Source: Coriobacteriia bacterium
Lineage (GTDB): Bacteria > Actinomycetota > Coriobacteriia > Anaerosomatales > Anaerosomataceae
Direction: 5' to 3'
Assembly (NCBI GenBank): GCA_016938135.1
Contig: JAFGVD010000004.1
Location: 1 to 64,000 of the forward strand
Length of the DNA stretch: 64,000 bases
The position numbers and the translations under genes are program-made. The notes under the pieces are model-generated. The model did not search any database and was not told the DNA's origin. It was given only the letters and a program-made list of their open reading frames with translations. Below, one piece after another: positions 29,567 through 39,573 of this stretch (the stretch's first letter is position 1; each line of letters starts with the position of its first letter).

Positions 29567-30156
29567 GCGACGTGACAACGGTTCTTCTAGCCGGAGTCGG
29601 TGGCCAGGGGACCATTCTCGCCGGTGACGTGCTTGCCAAAGTCGCCGTGGCTGCCGGTCACGATGTGAAGCTTTCCGAGGTCCACGGTATGGCGCAGCGC
29701 GGCGGTTCTGTCGACACGGTTGTGCGCTTCGGTCCGCAGGTGTTCTCCTCGGTGGTAGACCCCGGCACTGTGGATCATCTCATCGCCTTCGAGATCATTG
29801 AGGCCGCCCGCAAGCTTGCTTTCGTGAAGCCGTCGGGCCGTCTGGTGGTCAATAGCCGCAACATCCAGCCTTTGCCGGTGCTCACGGGGACGCTTTCGCC
29901 TCCCGTGGGTCTTATCGCAGCGCTCGACTACGAGAGAGCCGTGTTCCTTGACGCTGAGGAGCTCGCCTGTGAGGCGGGCAGTCCCCGCTCGGCGAATATC
30001 GTGTTGATGGGGGCGGCCTCGGTCGGCCTTCCCTTTGATGAGGAAGCATGGCGCGAGGTCATCTCGGCACGGGTGCCTCCAAAGACCGTGGACGCGAACC
30101 TGAAGGCGTTCGAGCTGGGACGAAACGCGTGTGAGGGAGGGGCGTGCGAGGCATGA
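29563..30156 (+). CDS. iorB: Indolepyruvate oxidoreductase beta subunit
   Basis: TTVLLAGVGGQGTILAGDVLAKVA...KLSEVHGMAQRGGSVDTVVRFG. Confidence 0.93.
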   Translation: MSDVTTVLLAGVGGQGTILAGDVLAKVAVAAGHDVKLSEVHGMAQRGGSVDTVVRFGPQVFSSVVDPGTVDHLIAFEIIEAARKLAFVKPSGRLVVNSRNIQPLPVLTGTLSPPVGLIAALDYERAVFLDAEELACEAGSPRSANIVLMGAASVGLPFDEEAWREVISARVPPKTVDANLKAFELGRNACEGGACEA

Positions 30157-30584
30157 ACGAGATGAGGGTCAGGCAGCTCTCGGTGTTCATCGAGAACAAG
30201 TCCGGTCGTGTCAGTGAGATTACCGGCCTTCTTGGCGAGGCGGGCGTTAACATCCGCGGATTCTCGGTCTCCGATACTGCGGAGTACGGCATCCTGCGGC
30301 TGATCGTGGACAAGGTCGATCAGGCCAAAGAGGTGCTGAAGTCGGCCGGGTTCACGGTCCGTGAGGACGACGTGATCTGTATAGACCTGCCGGACAAGCC
30401 CGGTGGGCTTGCGGGAGTCCTCAAGATCGTGGCCGAAGCGGGCGTCAACATCGAGTACGTGTACTCGCTGATCGCGACGTACGTCGTGGTGAATGTGGCG
30501 GATGTCGAGCGTGCGGTCCACCTGCTGTCGGACCGTCCGGTGCGTCTGGTCACCCAGGAGGAGATCACGACGGTCCATCTGTAG
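30153..30584 (+). CDS. Tandem ACT domain protein
   Basis: VRQLSVFIENKSGRVSEITGLLGEAGVNIRGFSVSDTAEYGILRLIVD; strongly resembles 12516-12959 product. Confidence 0.9.
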   Translation: MNEMRVRQLSVFIENKSGRVSEITGLLGEAGVNIRGFSVSDTAEYGILRLIVDKVDQAKEVLKSAGFTVREDDVICIDLPDKPGGLAGVLKIVAEAGVNIEYVYSLIATYVVVNVADVERAVHLLSDRPVRLVTQEEITTVHL

Positions 30585-30655
30585 AGAGTCCATCAGCCTC
30601 CGCGCTTGCATGTGGTGTGGGGGCTTGTACGTTCCCCGGTCTGAAGGAGAGCACC

Positions 30656-31834
30656 ATGGGCAGAAAGGCGCTCGCGATCGCGATGGCGACCGTGCTATGT
30701 GTTGCGGGACTCACGCTTGGAGGGTGTTCGGACGAGAGCAGATCTGACTCATCCGGTCTTGAGCCCTACAAGATAGGCGTCGTCGTTTCACTCACAGGGT
30801 CCTATTCGGGCCTGGGTGTTCCCGAGAAGAAGGCCATCGAGCTGGAAGCCGAACTACTCAATGAGGCGGGGGGCATCAACGGTCGCATGGTCGAGCTGTT
30901 CTTCGAGGACGATGCCACCGACGCTGCCAAAGCGGCTGCGGCGGCGACGAGCCTGATCGAGCGGGAAGGCGTCATAGCCGTCATCGGTGCTACGGGCACC
31001 GGTCAGACGATGGCCATGCGTACCGACATAGACAGGGCGGCCGTACCGCAGGTCTCAATGGCCGGCGGTTCTGTTGTGACCGCAGACTTCGACGAACTGG
31101 TCTTTCAGACGCCCTGGCCCAACCGCGTCGTCGTTCCCTTCACGCTGAACGCCCTGGCGGCCAAAGGCATCACGCGGATCGCTTTGATCAGCGACAGCGG
31201 CGGCTACGGCGCTGACGGGCATGACGTCGTGCTCGCGTCCGCGGCTGCTGCCGGCGTGGAGATCGTGGCCGATGAGACATTCAACCTCGGCGACACAGAC
31301 ATGACCGCCCAGCTCACCAAGATGCGGAGCCAGTCTCCTGACGCGGTCCTGATGTGGACTGCTGGTAGCGAGGCGGCTATCGTCGCCAAGAACATGCAGC
31401 AGCTCGGGTTCGATGTGCCGTTGGTCGGTAGCCCGGGCAACGGTAGGGTGGAGTTCTTGGATGGCGCGGGAAGTGCCGCTGATGGCTTCAGCTTTGCTGC
31501 GGGCAAGATCTTGCTGCCCGAGGCTTACGGAGAGGGGAGCGAGGCCTTCACCGTGGCCACAGAGTTCATCGACCGCTATACCGAGCGGTACGGCACGGCG
31601 CCTGATATCTTCGCTGGTCATGCATACGACGCATTCCTGATCATCGCCGATGCGCTGGGTCGCGTTGATGGCGATGTGACGCCGGCGGCCCTGCGTGACG
31701 CTATCGAGGCTACCGACGGGCTGATCGGTGTGGGCGGTACGTTCAGCTACTCTGCTGACGACCACAACGGCCTGTCAGAAACCGACCTGGTTATGTACCG
31801 GGTCGACGGCGGTCAGTGGGTGCTGGACGAGTGA
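30656..31834 (+). CDS. livJ: ABC transporter substrate-binding protein, branched-chain amino acid type
   Basis: Lipoprotein signal LTLGGCSDE; IGVVVSLTGSYSGLGVPEKKAIELEAELLNEAGGINGRMVELFFEDDATD. Confidence 0.9.
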   Translation: MGRKALAIAMATVLCVAGLTLGGCSDESRSDSSGLEPYKIGVVVSLTGSYSGLGVPEKKAIELEAELLNEAGGINGRMVELFFEDDATDAAKAAAAATSLIEREGVIAVIGATGTGQTMAMRTDIDRAAVPQVSMAGGSVVTADFDELVFQTPWPNRVVVPFTLNALAAKGITRIALISDSGGYGADGHDVVLASAAAAGVEIVADETFNLGDTDMTAQLTKMRSQSPDAVLMWTAGSEAAIVAKNMQQLGFDVPLVGSPGNGRVEFLDGAGSAADGFSFAAGKILLPEAYGEGSEAFTVATEFIDRYTERYGTAPDIFAGHAYDAFLIIADALGRVDGDVTPAALRDAIEATDGLIGVGGTFSYSADDHNGLSETDLVMYRVDGGQWVLDE

Positions 31835-31837
31835 CAC

Positions 31838-32716
31838 GTGGGTAGCGCAGAACTCCTGCAATTCGCCGTCGCCGGTCTGAAGAACGGCTCGATCTACGCA
31901 TTGGTCGCGCTGGGCTTCACGCTCGTGTTCGGCTCCACCGGTATCATCAACTTCGCCCAGGGAGAGTTCTTCATGCTGGGCGGGATGCTCGCTGTGTTCT
32001 TCGTCAAACTCGGCCTGCCGCTGCCACTCGCCGTCGTTGCCGGTGTCCTTGCCACGGCGGTGGTAGGTCTCGCGTTCGAGCGCGTCGCCCTGAGGCCGAG
32101 AAGAGACTCCGGACCACTTGCGTTGATTATCATCACCATTGGTGGCTCGATGGTCCTTCGTTCGCTGTCGCGTCACGCCTTCGGCGGCAATGAGCTGTCG
32201 CTCCCTGCGTTCACCGAGGGGGCATCCATAGTCGTGGCCGGCGCCGCAATCGAACGACAGGCACTCTGGGTGTGGGGCCTTACCATCGTCGCGGTGGCGG
32301 GTCTGAGCTGGCTGTACTCCAAGACGAGGTTCGGCCGCTCCATGCGGGCGTGCTCGCTCAGTCATGAGGCGTCACGGCTCATGGGTATCGATACCGCGCG
32401 GATAGTGATGGTGAGCTTCGGGCTTGCTGCGGTACTTGGTGCGCTGGCGGGCGTGGTCGTGGCGCCGCTCACGCAGACCTCGTTCAATGTAGGCGCCCGC
32501 ATAGGTCTCAAAGGCTTTGCAGCAGCCATCCTAGGCGGTCTTGGCAATCCCATCGCAGCAGTGGTGGGCGGCCTGGCACTCGGGCTGGTCGAGAGCATGT
32601 CCATCGCCTTCATCTCGAGCACCTACAAAGATGTTATCGCGCTTGTGTTGCTGCTCGTCGTGTTGTTCGTGCGTCCCGAGGGCATCCTTGGACGAGCCAC
32701 GCGTGAGAAGGTGTGA
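31838..32716 (+). CDS. livH: Branched-chain amino acid-type ABC permease
   Basis: GLKNGSIYALVALGFTLVFGSTGIINFAQGEFFMLGGM; followed by livM/G/F. Confidence 0.92.
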   Translation: MGSAELLQFAVAGLKNGSIYALVALGFTLVFGSTGIINFAQGEFFMLGGMLAVFFVKLGLPLPLAVVAGVLATAVVGLAFERVALRPRRDSGPLALIIITIGGSMVLRSLSRHAFGGNELSLPAFTEGASIVVAGAAIERQALWVWGLTIVAVAGLSWLYSKTRFGRSMRACSLSHEASRLMGIDTARIVMVSFGLAAVLGALAGVVVAPLTQTSFNVGARIGLKGFAAAILGGLGNPIAAVVGGLALGLVESMSIAFISSTYKDVIALVLLLVVLFVRPEGILGRATREKV

Positions 32717-33717
32717 CGATGGGGACTGTCGCGCCACGTATCCGCTTCGTGCTTTTCGCTGCGGCATCGGTCGTCATCGCGTCGGTCCCGTTTCTCACCG
32801 ATGATCGCTACCTGCTGAAGATCCTCACGTTTGTGGGGCTCAACGCCATCGTCGTAGCCGGACTTGCGCTTCTTCTCGGGTTCGCCGGACAGATATCCAT
32901 GGGGCACGCGGCGTTTTTCGGCCTTGGCGCGTATACATCGGCATATCTCACCACTGCGCACGAGGTGCCCTGGCTTCTGGCGGTTGCCGCCGGTACCCTG
33001 CTCGCTGCAACCGGCGGCCTGCTCCTGGCGTTGCCCAGCCTTCGCCTCAAGGGCCACTATCTGGCGATGGCCACGCTGGGCTTCAACGAGATAATGAGCG
33101 TGCTGTTCGTGGAGATGCGGGGGATCACGGGCGGTAACGACGGCTTGTCGGGGATCCCGTTCCCCAGCATCGGTTCGTTCGTCATCGATTCTCCGGCGGC
33201 CATCTACATCCTCGTGTGGGCGGTGGCAGCGCTGGCGTTTGTCGGTGCGGCCAACCTGGTCCGTACCCGTCCGGGGCGTGCCATGCGGGCGCTTCATGGC
33301 TCGGAGCTGGGAGCCCTCGCCTCGGGCGTGAACACCGTAGGCCTGAAGGTGCAGGTATTCGCGGTTTCCGCGGCGCTCGCAGGCCTTGCCGGCGCGCTCT
33401 ATGCGCACTCCGTCGGATTCATCTCGCCCAGTCAGTTCTCACTGGAATTCTCGATCCTGCTCGTGGCCATGGTGGTCGTAGGCGGCACGGGATCTTTGAC
33501 CGGGCCGTTCATTGCCGCTGTCGCCCTCACGCTGTTGCAGTATGTCCATGCCCTGATACCCGGACTGAGCAAAGACGCAGCGGCGCTTATCCAAGACTGG
33601 GAGGTCGACATCTCGGGGCTGATCATGATCCTCACGGTGATATTCGTTCCGGGCGGGCTGGCCGCGTTTCTGAAGCGACGTCGCAGTGGCGCTGGAGAAG
33701 AGGGTGAGATCGCATGA
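32713..33717 (+). CDS. livM: Branched-chain amino acid-type ABC permease
   Basis: GLALLLGFAGQISMGHAAFFGLGAYTSAYLT; GGTGSLTGPFIAA. Confidence 0.92.
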   Translation: MTMGTVAPRIRFVLFAAASVVIASVPFLTDDRYLLKILTFVGLNAIVVAGLALLLGFAGQISMGHAAFFGLGAYTSAYLTTAHEVPWLLAVAAGTLLAATGGLLLALPSLRLKGHYLAMATLGFNEIMSVLFVEMRGITGGNDGLSGIPFPSIGSFVIDSPAAIYILVWAVAALAFVGAANLVRTRPGRAMRALHGSELGALASGVNTVGLKVQVFAVSAALAGLAGALYAHSVGFISPSQFSLEFSILLVAMVVVGGTGSLTGPFIAAVALTLLQYVHALIPGLSKDAAALIQDWEVDISGLIMILTVIFVPGGLAAFLKRRRSGAGEEGEIA

Positions 33718-34484
33718 GTCTTCTGGCGATCAGAGACCTGACACGACGTTTTGGCGGCCTGGTTGCCGTTGATGGCGTGAGCTTCGATGTGCATGAAGGT
33801 ACCATCAAGGCGGTCATCGGACCCAACGGCGCCGGGAAGAGCACGCTGTTCAACCTGATGACGGGCTTTGATCGTCCTGACGCCGGAGCCGTCTCGTTCG
33901 ATGGTCGGGACATCGTAGGTATGCGTCCCCACAAGGTGGTCGCTGCGGGCATCTCCCGGACGTTCCAGAACACGCAGCTGTTCGAGGAGCTCACCGCTCT
34001 GGAGAACGTTCTTGTAGGTATGCACACGAGGCTGCGCACCGGGCTGGTTGGAGGCGCGCTACGCATGCCGTGGACGGTTGCCGAGGAGCGTCGCGCATTG
34101 GAACGCGCTTCGTATCTGTTGCGTCTTGTGGGGGCCGAGCAGTACGCGCAGACCCATGCGGCAGACATCCCGCACGGCATGCGACGCCTGCTTGAGATCG
34201 CACGCGCGCTGGCGGCCGAGCCTCGTTTACTGTTGCTCGACGAGCCGGCGGCCGGCCTCAACAACTTCGAGACGCAGTCGCTCTCCAAGACGCTGTACAA
34301 GATCCGTGACGAGGGCGTGACGCTCGTGGTGGTCGAGCACGATATGGGTCTGGTGATGGAGGTCTCCGAGGAGATCGTGGTCATCGACCAGGGTCGCAAG
34401 ATCGCTGAAGGCCCTCCGCTCCTCATCCAGAAGGACGCCGCTGTCATCGAGGCGTATCTCGGAGAGGAGGGCGCATATGTCTGA
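33714..34484 (+). CDS. livG: Branched-chain amino acid-type ABC ATP-binding protein
   Basis: IRDLTRRFGGLVAVDGVSFDV...GPNGAGKSTLFNLMTG; ISRTFQNTQLF; LLLLDEPAAGLN. Confidence 0.93.
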   Translation: MSLLAIRDLTRRFGGLVAVDGVSFDVHEGTIKAVIGPNGAGKSTLFNLMTGFDRPDAGAVSFDGRDIVGMRPHKVVAAGISRTFQNTQLFEELTALENVLVGMHTRLRTGLVGGALRMPWTVAEERRALERASYLLRLVGAEQYAQTHAADIPHGMRRLLEIARALAAEPRLLLLDEPAAGLNNFETQSLSKTLYKIRDEGVTLVVVEHDMGLVMEVSEEIVVIDQGRKIAEGPPLLIQKDAAVIEAYLGEEGAYV

Positions 34485-35205
34485 GTCCCTGCTTAAGGTC
34501 GAGGGTCTGTGTGCCGGCTACGGTCGCGTTCCAGTGATCCGTGACGTATCGCTGAGTGTCGCCGCCGGAGAGGTCGTGACGCTCATCGGTGCGAACGGCG
34601 CGGGCAAGTCCACGCTGTTGAAGGCCATCTCGGGGCTCATAAAGCCTACCGCCGGCACGGTGATCTTTGACGGTCTCGACGTGACGGGAACACCGCCTGA
34701 GCGGTTGGTGCGGCAGGGTCTTGCGTTAGTGCCCGAGGGAAGGATGCTCTTCGGGCCCATGAGCGTGCATGAGAACCTGCTGCTTGGCGGTCATACGCAA
34801 ACGCCCGAAGGCGTGCGCGGAGCACTGGAGCGGGTCCATACGCTGTTCCCGGTGCTTGCCGAGAGGAGCTCACAGGCGGCGGCCACGCTCTCCGGCGGCG
34901 AACAGCAGATGTTGGCCGTTGGAAGGGCGTTGATGTCCTCGCCCAGGCTTCTGCTTCTTGATGAGCCGTCCCTGGGGTTGGCGCCCAAGGTGATCGCGGA
35001 CATCTTCGCGGTGCTGGACGGCCTTCGAGCGGAGGGCCTCGCGATCCTGCTCGTCGAGCAGGATGCCAGATTGGCCCTGCGTCACTCGGACAGAGGTCTT
35101 GTCATGCGCGCCGGTCACGTGGCCCTTGAGGGTACCGCTTCTGAGCTTATCAGTAACGACGACATACGCCTGATCTACCTGGGCGCTTGGCACGGAGAGG
35201 AATAG
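34477..35205 (+). CDS. livF: Branched-chain amino acid-type ABC ATP-binding protein
   Basis: VEGLCAGYGRVPVIRDVSLSV...GANGAGKSTLLKAISGL; LSGGEQQMLAVGRALMSSPRLLLLDEPSLGLAP. Confidence 0.93.
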   Translation: MSESLLKVEGLCAGYGRVPVIRDVSLSVAAGEVVTLIGANGAGKSTLLKAISGLIKPTAGTVIFDGLDVTGTPPERLVRQGLALVPEGRMLFGPMSVHENLLLGGHTQTPEGVRGALERVHTLFPVLAERSSQAAATLSGGEQQMLAVGRALMSSPRLLLLDEPSLGLAPKVIADIFAVLDGLRAEGLAILLVEQDARLALRHSDRGLVMRAGHVALEGTASELISNDDIRLIYLGAWHGEE

Positions 35206-35214
35206 GGGGTCGGT

Positions 35215-36519
35215 ATGCCGATCTGGAATCCCGAGTACGAGAGCATGGACCGTGAGGCGCTGGCGAAGCTCCAGTTGCGCCGTCTGCAGTCCACCGTGGC
35301 GTGGGTCTATGAGCGTGTCCCGTACTACAAAGAGGTGCTCGACGCTTCCGGCGTCAAGCCAAAAGACATCCGCTCGCTGGCAGATGTCCGCCTGCTGCCG
35401 TTCACGGACAAGACCGCGCTGCGGGACACCTATCCCTATGGGATGTTCGCTGTGGACCTGGAACAGGTCGTGCGTGTCCATAGTTCCTCGGGAACCACCG
35501 GCAAGCCCATCGTGGTGGGCTATACCAAGGGCGACTTGAACACATGGACCGAGCTCACCGCCCGGATCGCTTCGGCAGCGGGAGTCACGTCGAAAGACCG
35601 CGTCCAGCTCGCCTTCTTGTACGGGATGTTCACCGGCGGCTGGGGTATGCACTACGGCATCGAGCGCGTGGGCGCCACGGTGTTCCCGGCCGGTAGCGGC
35701 AACACCGAGCGTCAGCTTCTTATGATGCAAGACTTCGGCACGACGGTGCTGGTGTGCACTCCCAGCTATGCGCTCTACATCGCCGAGGTGGCCGAGAAGA
35801 GCGGGATCGACATAAAGTCGCTGCCGCTTCGCGTGGGATTGTTCGGCGGAGAGCCATCAGGCGAAGGTATGCGCGAGGAGATCGAGAAGCGGCTGGGAAT
35901 TCTTGCCACAGACAACTACGGCCTTTCCGAAGTCATGGGGCCAGGCGTCTCGGGCGAGTGCGAGTATCAGTGCGGCCTGCATATGAACGAGGACCACTTC
36001 CTCTTCGAGGTGGTGGATCCGCAGACCGGCGAGCCTGTCTTGGAAGGGGAGGAGGGGGAGCTCATCATCACTCCTCTCACCAAAGAGGCGTTCCCGGTCC
36101 TGCGTTACCGGACGCACGACCTTACGACCATAGACACCACGGTGTGTGAGTGCGGTCGGACGATGGCGCGCATGCGCAAAGTGCGCGCGCGTACCGATGA
36201 CATGCTCATCATCCGCGGCGTGAATGTGTTCCCAAGCCAGATAGAGGACGTCTTGGTGGCGATCGAGGGTATCGAGCCGCACTATCTCATCATCGTCGAC
36301 CGCAAGGGCTCCATGGATGACCTTGAAGTACAGATAGAGGTCGCCGAGGAGATATTCTCGGATGTAATGGCCGACATGGTCGCGTTCATCAAGCTGGTCA
36401 CAGAGAGGCTCTTCTCGGTGATTGGACTGCATGCGAAGGTCAGATTGGTGGAACCGGGTACCATCGAACGTACGGCGGGCAAAGCTCGCCGCGTCATCGA
36501 CAAGCGTCAGACTGACTGA
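35215..36519 (+). CDS. paaK: Phenylacetate-CoA ligase family (second copy)
   Basis: [60 protein letters not shown]; 434 aa as is the copy at 11209. Confidence 0.92.
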   Translation: MPIWNPEYESMDREALAKLQLRRLQSTVAWVYERVPYYKEVLDASGVKPKDIRSLADVRLLPFTDKTALRDTYPYGMFAVDLEQVVRVHSSSGTTGKPIVVGYTKGDLNTWTELTARIASAAGVTSKDRVQLAFLYGMFTGGWGMHYGIERVGATVFPAGSGNTERQLLMMQDFGTTVLVCTPSYALYIAEVAEKSGIDIKSLPLRVGLFGGEPSGEGMREEIEKRLGILATDNYGLSEVMGPGVSGECEYQCGLHMNEDHFLFEVVDPQTGEPVLEGEEGELIITPLTKEAFPVLRYRTHDLTTIDTTVCECGRTMARMRKVRARTDDMLIIRGVNVFPSQIEDVLVAIEGIEPHYLIIVDRKGSMDDLEVQIEVAEEIFSDVMADMVAFIKLVTERLFSVIGLHAKVRLVEPGTIERTAGKARRVIDKRQTD

Positions 36520-36546
36520 TGTCGGTCACCTGAAGAGGAGTCGCCC

Positions 36547-37092
36547 GTGCTTTCCGAGACGCACATCTACATCATCGCGGGCGTTGCCAGCATCGCTGCG
36601 GCTGCGGTGATCGCTGTTTTGACCAGGCTCACGTGGAGGCGCAGGGTAAGGCGCTACATCGTCACGCTGGTAGGTGGCCGGGAGACCGTCAGATCGGCGT
36701 TTCAGGGGGTGGGACGGGTATCTGCTGAGCTGGCCCAGGCAAGTGACGGTGAGCTTATCGCGTTTGCGACCGATGTCGACTCTGAGGATCGCCGCATGCT
36801 GGCCGATATCGCGGATCGCATGAGCATCTCATCCGACGAACTTCAGACGATGGCACTGCCCAAGCGACTGTGGCCGGCGGCAGATGCGCTTGCGGACGCA
36901 GCGTCCCTGCTGGGCTCTCAAGCAGCCGCGGTGAGTGGAGGCCAGGGCGTGGAAGTACTTGACGCTCTAGGTGAGATGGACCTGGTGGGAGTGGTATCGT
37001 TACTTGAGGCCGCTGATGCCACTCTTGGCGATATGCGTGAACGCTACGGGGCTTCTGAAGACGCTGTGTATGGCGGCGGGCTTTACATCTAG
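36547..37092 (+). CDS. Hypothetical membrane-anchored protein (GTG start)
   Basis: ORF with RBS (gaggag) and one N-terminal TM segment; co-directional with neighbours. Confidence 0.65.
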   Translation: MLSETHIYIIAGVASIAAAAVIAVLTRLTWRRRVRRYIVTLVGGRETVRSAFQGVGRVSAELAQASDGELIAFATDVDSEDRRMLADIADRMSISSDELQTMALPKRLWPAADALADAASLLGSQAAAVSGGQGVEVLDALGEMDLVGVVSLLEAADATLGDMRERYGASEDAVYGGGLYI

Positions 37093-37113
37093 CGGGTTAC
37101 GGAAGGTGGACCG

Positions 37114-37572
37114 GTGAGAGACGAGCATCCTGGTAACCGTCCGGACATCGCGTCCATCATCGGCATTGCACGCCCTGTGGCTGCGGTGGTGGTGCTCGTT
37201 GTGGTGCTTGTGATGGCTCTTTCGGTAGTGGGACGGTATCGCGATGCTAGGTCGGCGGAGGATGTGCCTGACGCCGCTCCGTCAGTAGAGAGCACGCAAA
37301 GCGTTCCTGCAACGGAGTCCGTTGACTCCACTGCTGTGTCCGAGCCCGAGCCTTCCGCCGAGGAACCGGCCGACGGACAGACGGTCGTGGTCCTTGTAGA
37401 GGGCCTGAACTTGCGCAAAGGACCAGGCACCGACACGGTTGTGATCAAGCGCCTTCCGCTTGACTCTCGATTGACGTTGATCGAAGAGGGTGAAGGCTGG
37501 TACCGCGTTCGTGACAGCGAGGGCGACGAAGGCTGGGTCGCCGCCGGTGGCCAGTACACGAAGACTGAGTAG
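37114..37572 (+). CDS. Membrane-anchored bacterial SH3 domain protein
   Basis: TM segment then TVVVLVEGLNLRKGPGTDTVVIKRLPLDSRLTLIEEGEGWYRVRDSEGDEGWVAA. Confidence 0.82.
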   Translation: MRDEHPGNRPDIASIIGIARPVAAVVVLVVVLVMALSVVGRYRDARSAEDVPDAAPSVESTQSVPATESVDSTAVSEPEPSAEEPADGQTVVVLVEGLNLRKGPGTDTVVIKRLPLDSRLTLIEEGEGWYRVRDSEGDEGWVAAGGQYTKTE

Positions 37573-37586
37573 AAGGGGAGCAGGGG

Positions 37587-37892
37587 ATGGCTCGCGTTAT
37601 CGGCAAAGCAGACGATTTCTACCGACTCCGTGTGATGCATGTCGACGAGAGCGACGGCCCCGACCTCGACTGGCGAGACGATATCTTGTATCGCCGCCCG
37701 CCGCGCCAGAGTGTGGACGAGTATGAGCTCTTCCGTGTAGAGGCGGTGCTCATCGACGATGAAGAGGCGCTGACGACCGTCGGTTCGTTCCGCACACAGG
37801 AAGAGGCCTACGCCTTCATCCATACCGTCGAAGAGGATCTGGCCGAGATGACCAAGTCCGAGTTCGAGGATACTTACTTCACCGCCAAGTAG
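37587..37892 (+). CDS. Hypothetical protein (101 aa)
   Basis: RBS aggggag before ATG; acidic small protein, no family recognised. Confidence 0.65.
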   Translation: MARVIGKADDFYRLRVMHVDESDGPDLDWRDDILYRRPPRQSVDEYELFRVEAVLIDDEEALTTVGSFRTQEEAYAFIHTVEEDLAEMTKSEFEDTYFTAK

Positions 37893-37959
37893 CGCGGGTG
37901 CTTGCTTCACGTCTCGCAAGCGCGGGTGCACGCTTCAGCTAGCATGGTTGCACGCTACT
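37891..37959. repeat. Degenerate short direct repeats in intergenic region
   Basis: agcgcgggtgcttgcttca (37891) / agcgcgggtgcacgcttca (37919) / agcatggttgcacgctac (from about 37941). Confidence 0.5.
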
Positions 37960-38080
37960 CCTCCCGGTAGCGCAGGCCATTTTCCCAACGAATCCGCTTC
38001 GGCACACCGCGACCCTTCGTTGCGGGGGATAACTATACGAAATTGTTAGATAACATAAGATGTATTATCAGGCGTACAGA

Positions 38081-38113
38081 CTGTGCTTGCGAGAGGACCC
38101 CTCGCAAGCACAG
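38081..38113 (-). terminator. Perfect 13-bp hairpin immediately downstream of the GT2 gene
   Basis: CTGTGCTTGCGAG-AGGACCC-CTCGCAAGCACAG, starting 2 nt after the minus-strand stop codon (38116-38118). Confidence 0.6.
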
Positions 38114-38115
38114 GG

Positions 38116-39573
38116 CTATTCTGCCGAGGCGAGCTGCTCTTGTAGCTGGTGAGAGATGTCTCGTCGCGTAACGACCCAGTCGGTTCGCTTGAGCAGTTGG
38201 TCATACATCGCGACCAATACGATCATGTTCTTGAGCATCACGAATCCGATTACCGTGAGCCCGTATACCAGTCCATACCACCATCGGTATCGTATGTGGG
38301 CATTCTTCATGGCCGATACTGTTGCGAACGGCCCGCTTAGCAGTGTCACCACTGTGCTCAGCAATAGGAACCAGTGTGTGCGGAGCGGGATGTTTCCCTG
38401 GTACAGGTAGAGGCTGATGACCACCGGGAAGATCTGTAGTGTGACCAGCGGGTAGAGTTCGCGGTACAGCAGCATGTAGGTCCAATAGGCCTTCTGCATC
38501 AAGCTAAGGTGTTTTGACGTCCAGAACGCCCGCTGATAGCGGATGCTCACCTGTAGCCATCCTTGGGCCCATCGTTTGCGCTGGCACCAGAAGGAATGGA
38601 ATGTCGTGGGTGCGAGCTCTGTGGATATGATGCTGCGATCATGGACGATCCGGTAGCCGGCCAAAAGTGCTCGGGCCGAAGCATCAATGTCCTCCGTCAT
38701 CATGGATCGGTCGAAGCGGATATCCTTGATGACTTCAGCGCGCCAGTAGCCGTTGGAGCCGCCAAATATCGCCGTGTCAACGGCGATGGAACGGGCAGAG
38801 TGGCTCACGGCGTATATGCACTCGAACTCCACCGCGATCATACGCGTAAGAAAGTTGGTGTCGTGGTTACGAATGACGCTTCGTCCCTGAACCACGTCAT
38901 AGCCGTTGGCCAGCCACCGCCATGCGCGCGCCAGGCAATCGGGACACGGATGGTGGTCGGCATCCAGGATGCAGACCACCTCTCCAGTGGCTATGTCGAG
39001 GGCGGCGTCGACGTTCTCAGCCTTGGATTCGCTGTCGGCGACTCTCAGTAGCGTGAACGCACTGTCTTTCTCGGCGAGAGCACGGAGTTCCGTTTCTACG
39101 GGCAGATCACAGGGCGTGTTGTATGCGAGGATCACTTCCAGGCCGTTTGCGGGCCTTTCAACGGTCTCAAGCAGGTGCGAGACCATCTCGGTGATGATCT
39201 CTCTCTCGTTAGGCAGGAACGCGGCCACGATCAGGGTCGAACGTGGTACAGGTGGTTGCTCTCCTGCCGGTAGACGTCCGCCTGTTGTACCCATAAGGTG
39301 TCTGAACCATCCCACCAGTCCCGATTGGGCTTCACTGGATGCGCGCCTTCTTCCAATGGTCACTGAGGCTTCCCAGATGATGACTAGCGCGGTGAGCAGG
39401 TACACCCCCGCGATTAACAGGTGCAGCCACATCAGTTCATAGCCGAGCACTCTCAGCCGATAGTAGGTCAATGTCGGCAGGCCGATGATGAGAAGATTGG
39501 TGAACAGGATGCGTCCCCATCCGTACTTGGCGCGTCTTATCGGCGCGTCCTGGTGGCGTTCGTCAGCAGTCAT
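38116..39573 (-). CDS. Family 2 glycosyltransferase, processive polysaccharide-synthase type
   Basis: N-terminal TM helices, CILDADHHP, TEDIDASARALLAGYRI, QRKRWAQGW (Q-x-x-RW), C-terminal TM helices. Confidence 0.88.
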   Translation of the reverse strand: MTADERHQDAPIRRAKYGWGRILFTNLLIIGLPTLTYYRLRVLGYELMWLHLLIAGVYLLTALVIIWEASVTIGRRRASSEAQSGLVGWFRHLMGTTGGRLPAGEQPPVPRSTLIVAAFLPNEREIITEMVSHLLETVERPANGLEVILAYNTPCDLPVETELRALAEKDSAFTLLRVADSESKAENVDAALDIATGEVVCILDADHHPCPDCLARAWRWLANGYDVVQGRSVIRNHDTNFLTRMIAVEFECIYAVSHSARSIAVDTAIFGGSNGYWRAEVIKDIRFDRSMMTEDIDASARALLAGYRIVHDRSIISTELAPTTFHSFWCQRKRWAQGWLQVSIRYQRAFWTSKHLSLMQKAYWTYMLLYRELYPLVTLQIFPVVISLYLYQGNIPLRTHWFLLLSTVVTLLSGPFATVSAMKNAHIRYRWWYGLVYGLTVIGFVMLKNMIVLVAMYDQLLKRTDWVVTRRDISHQLQEQLASAE

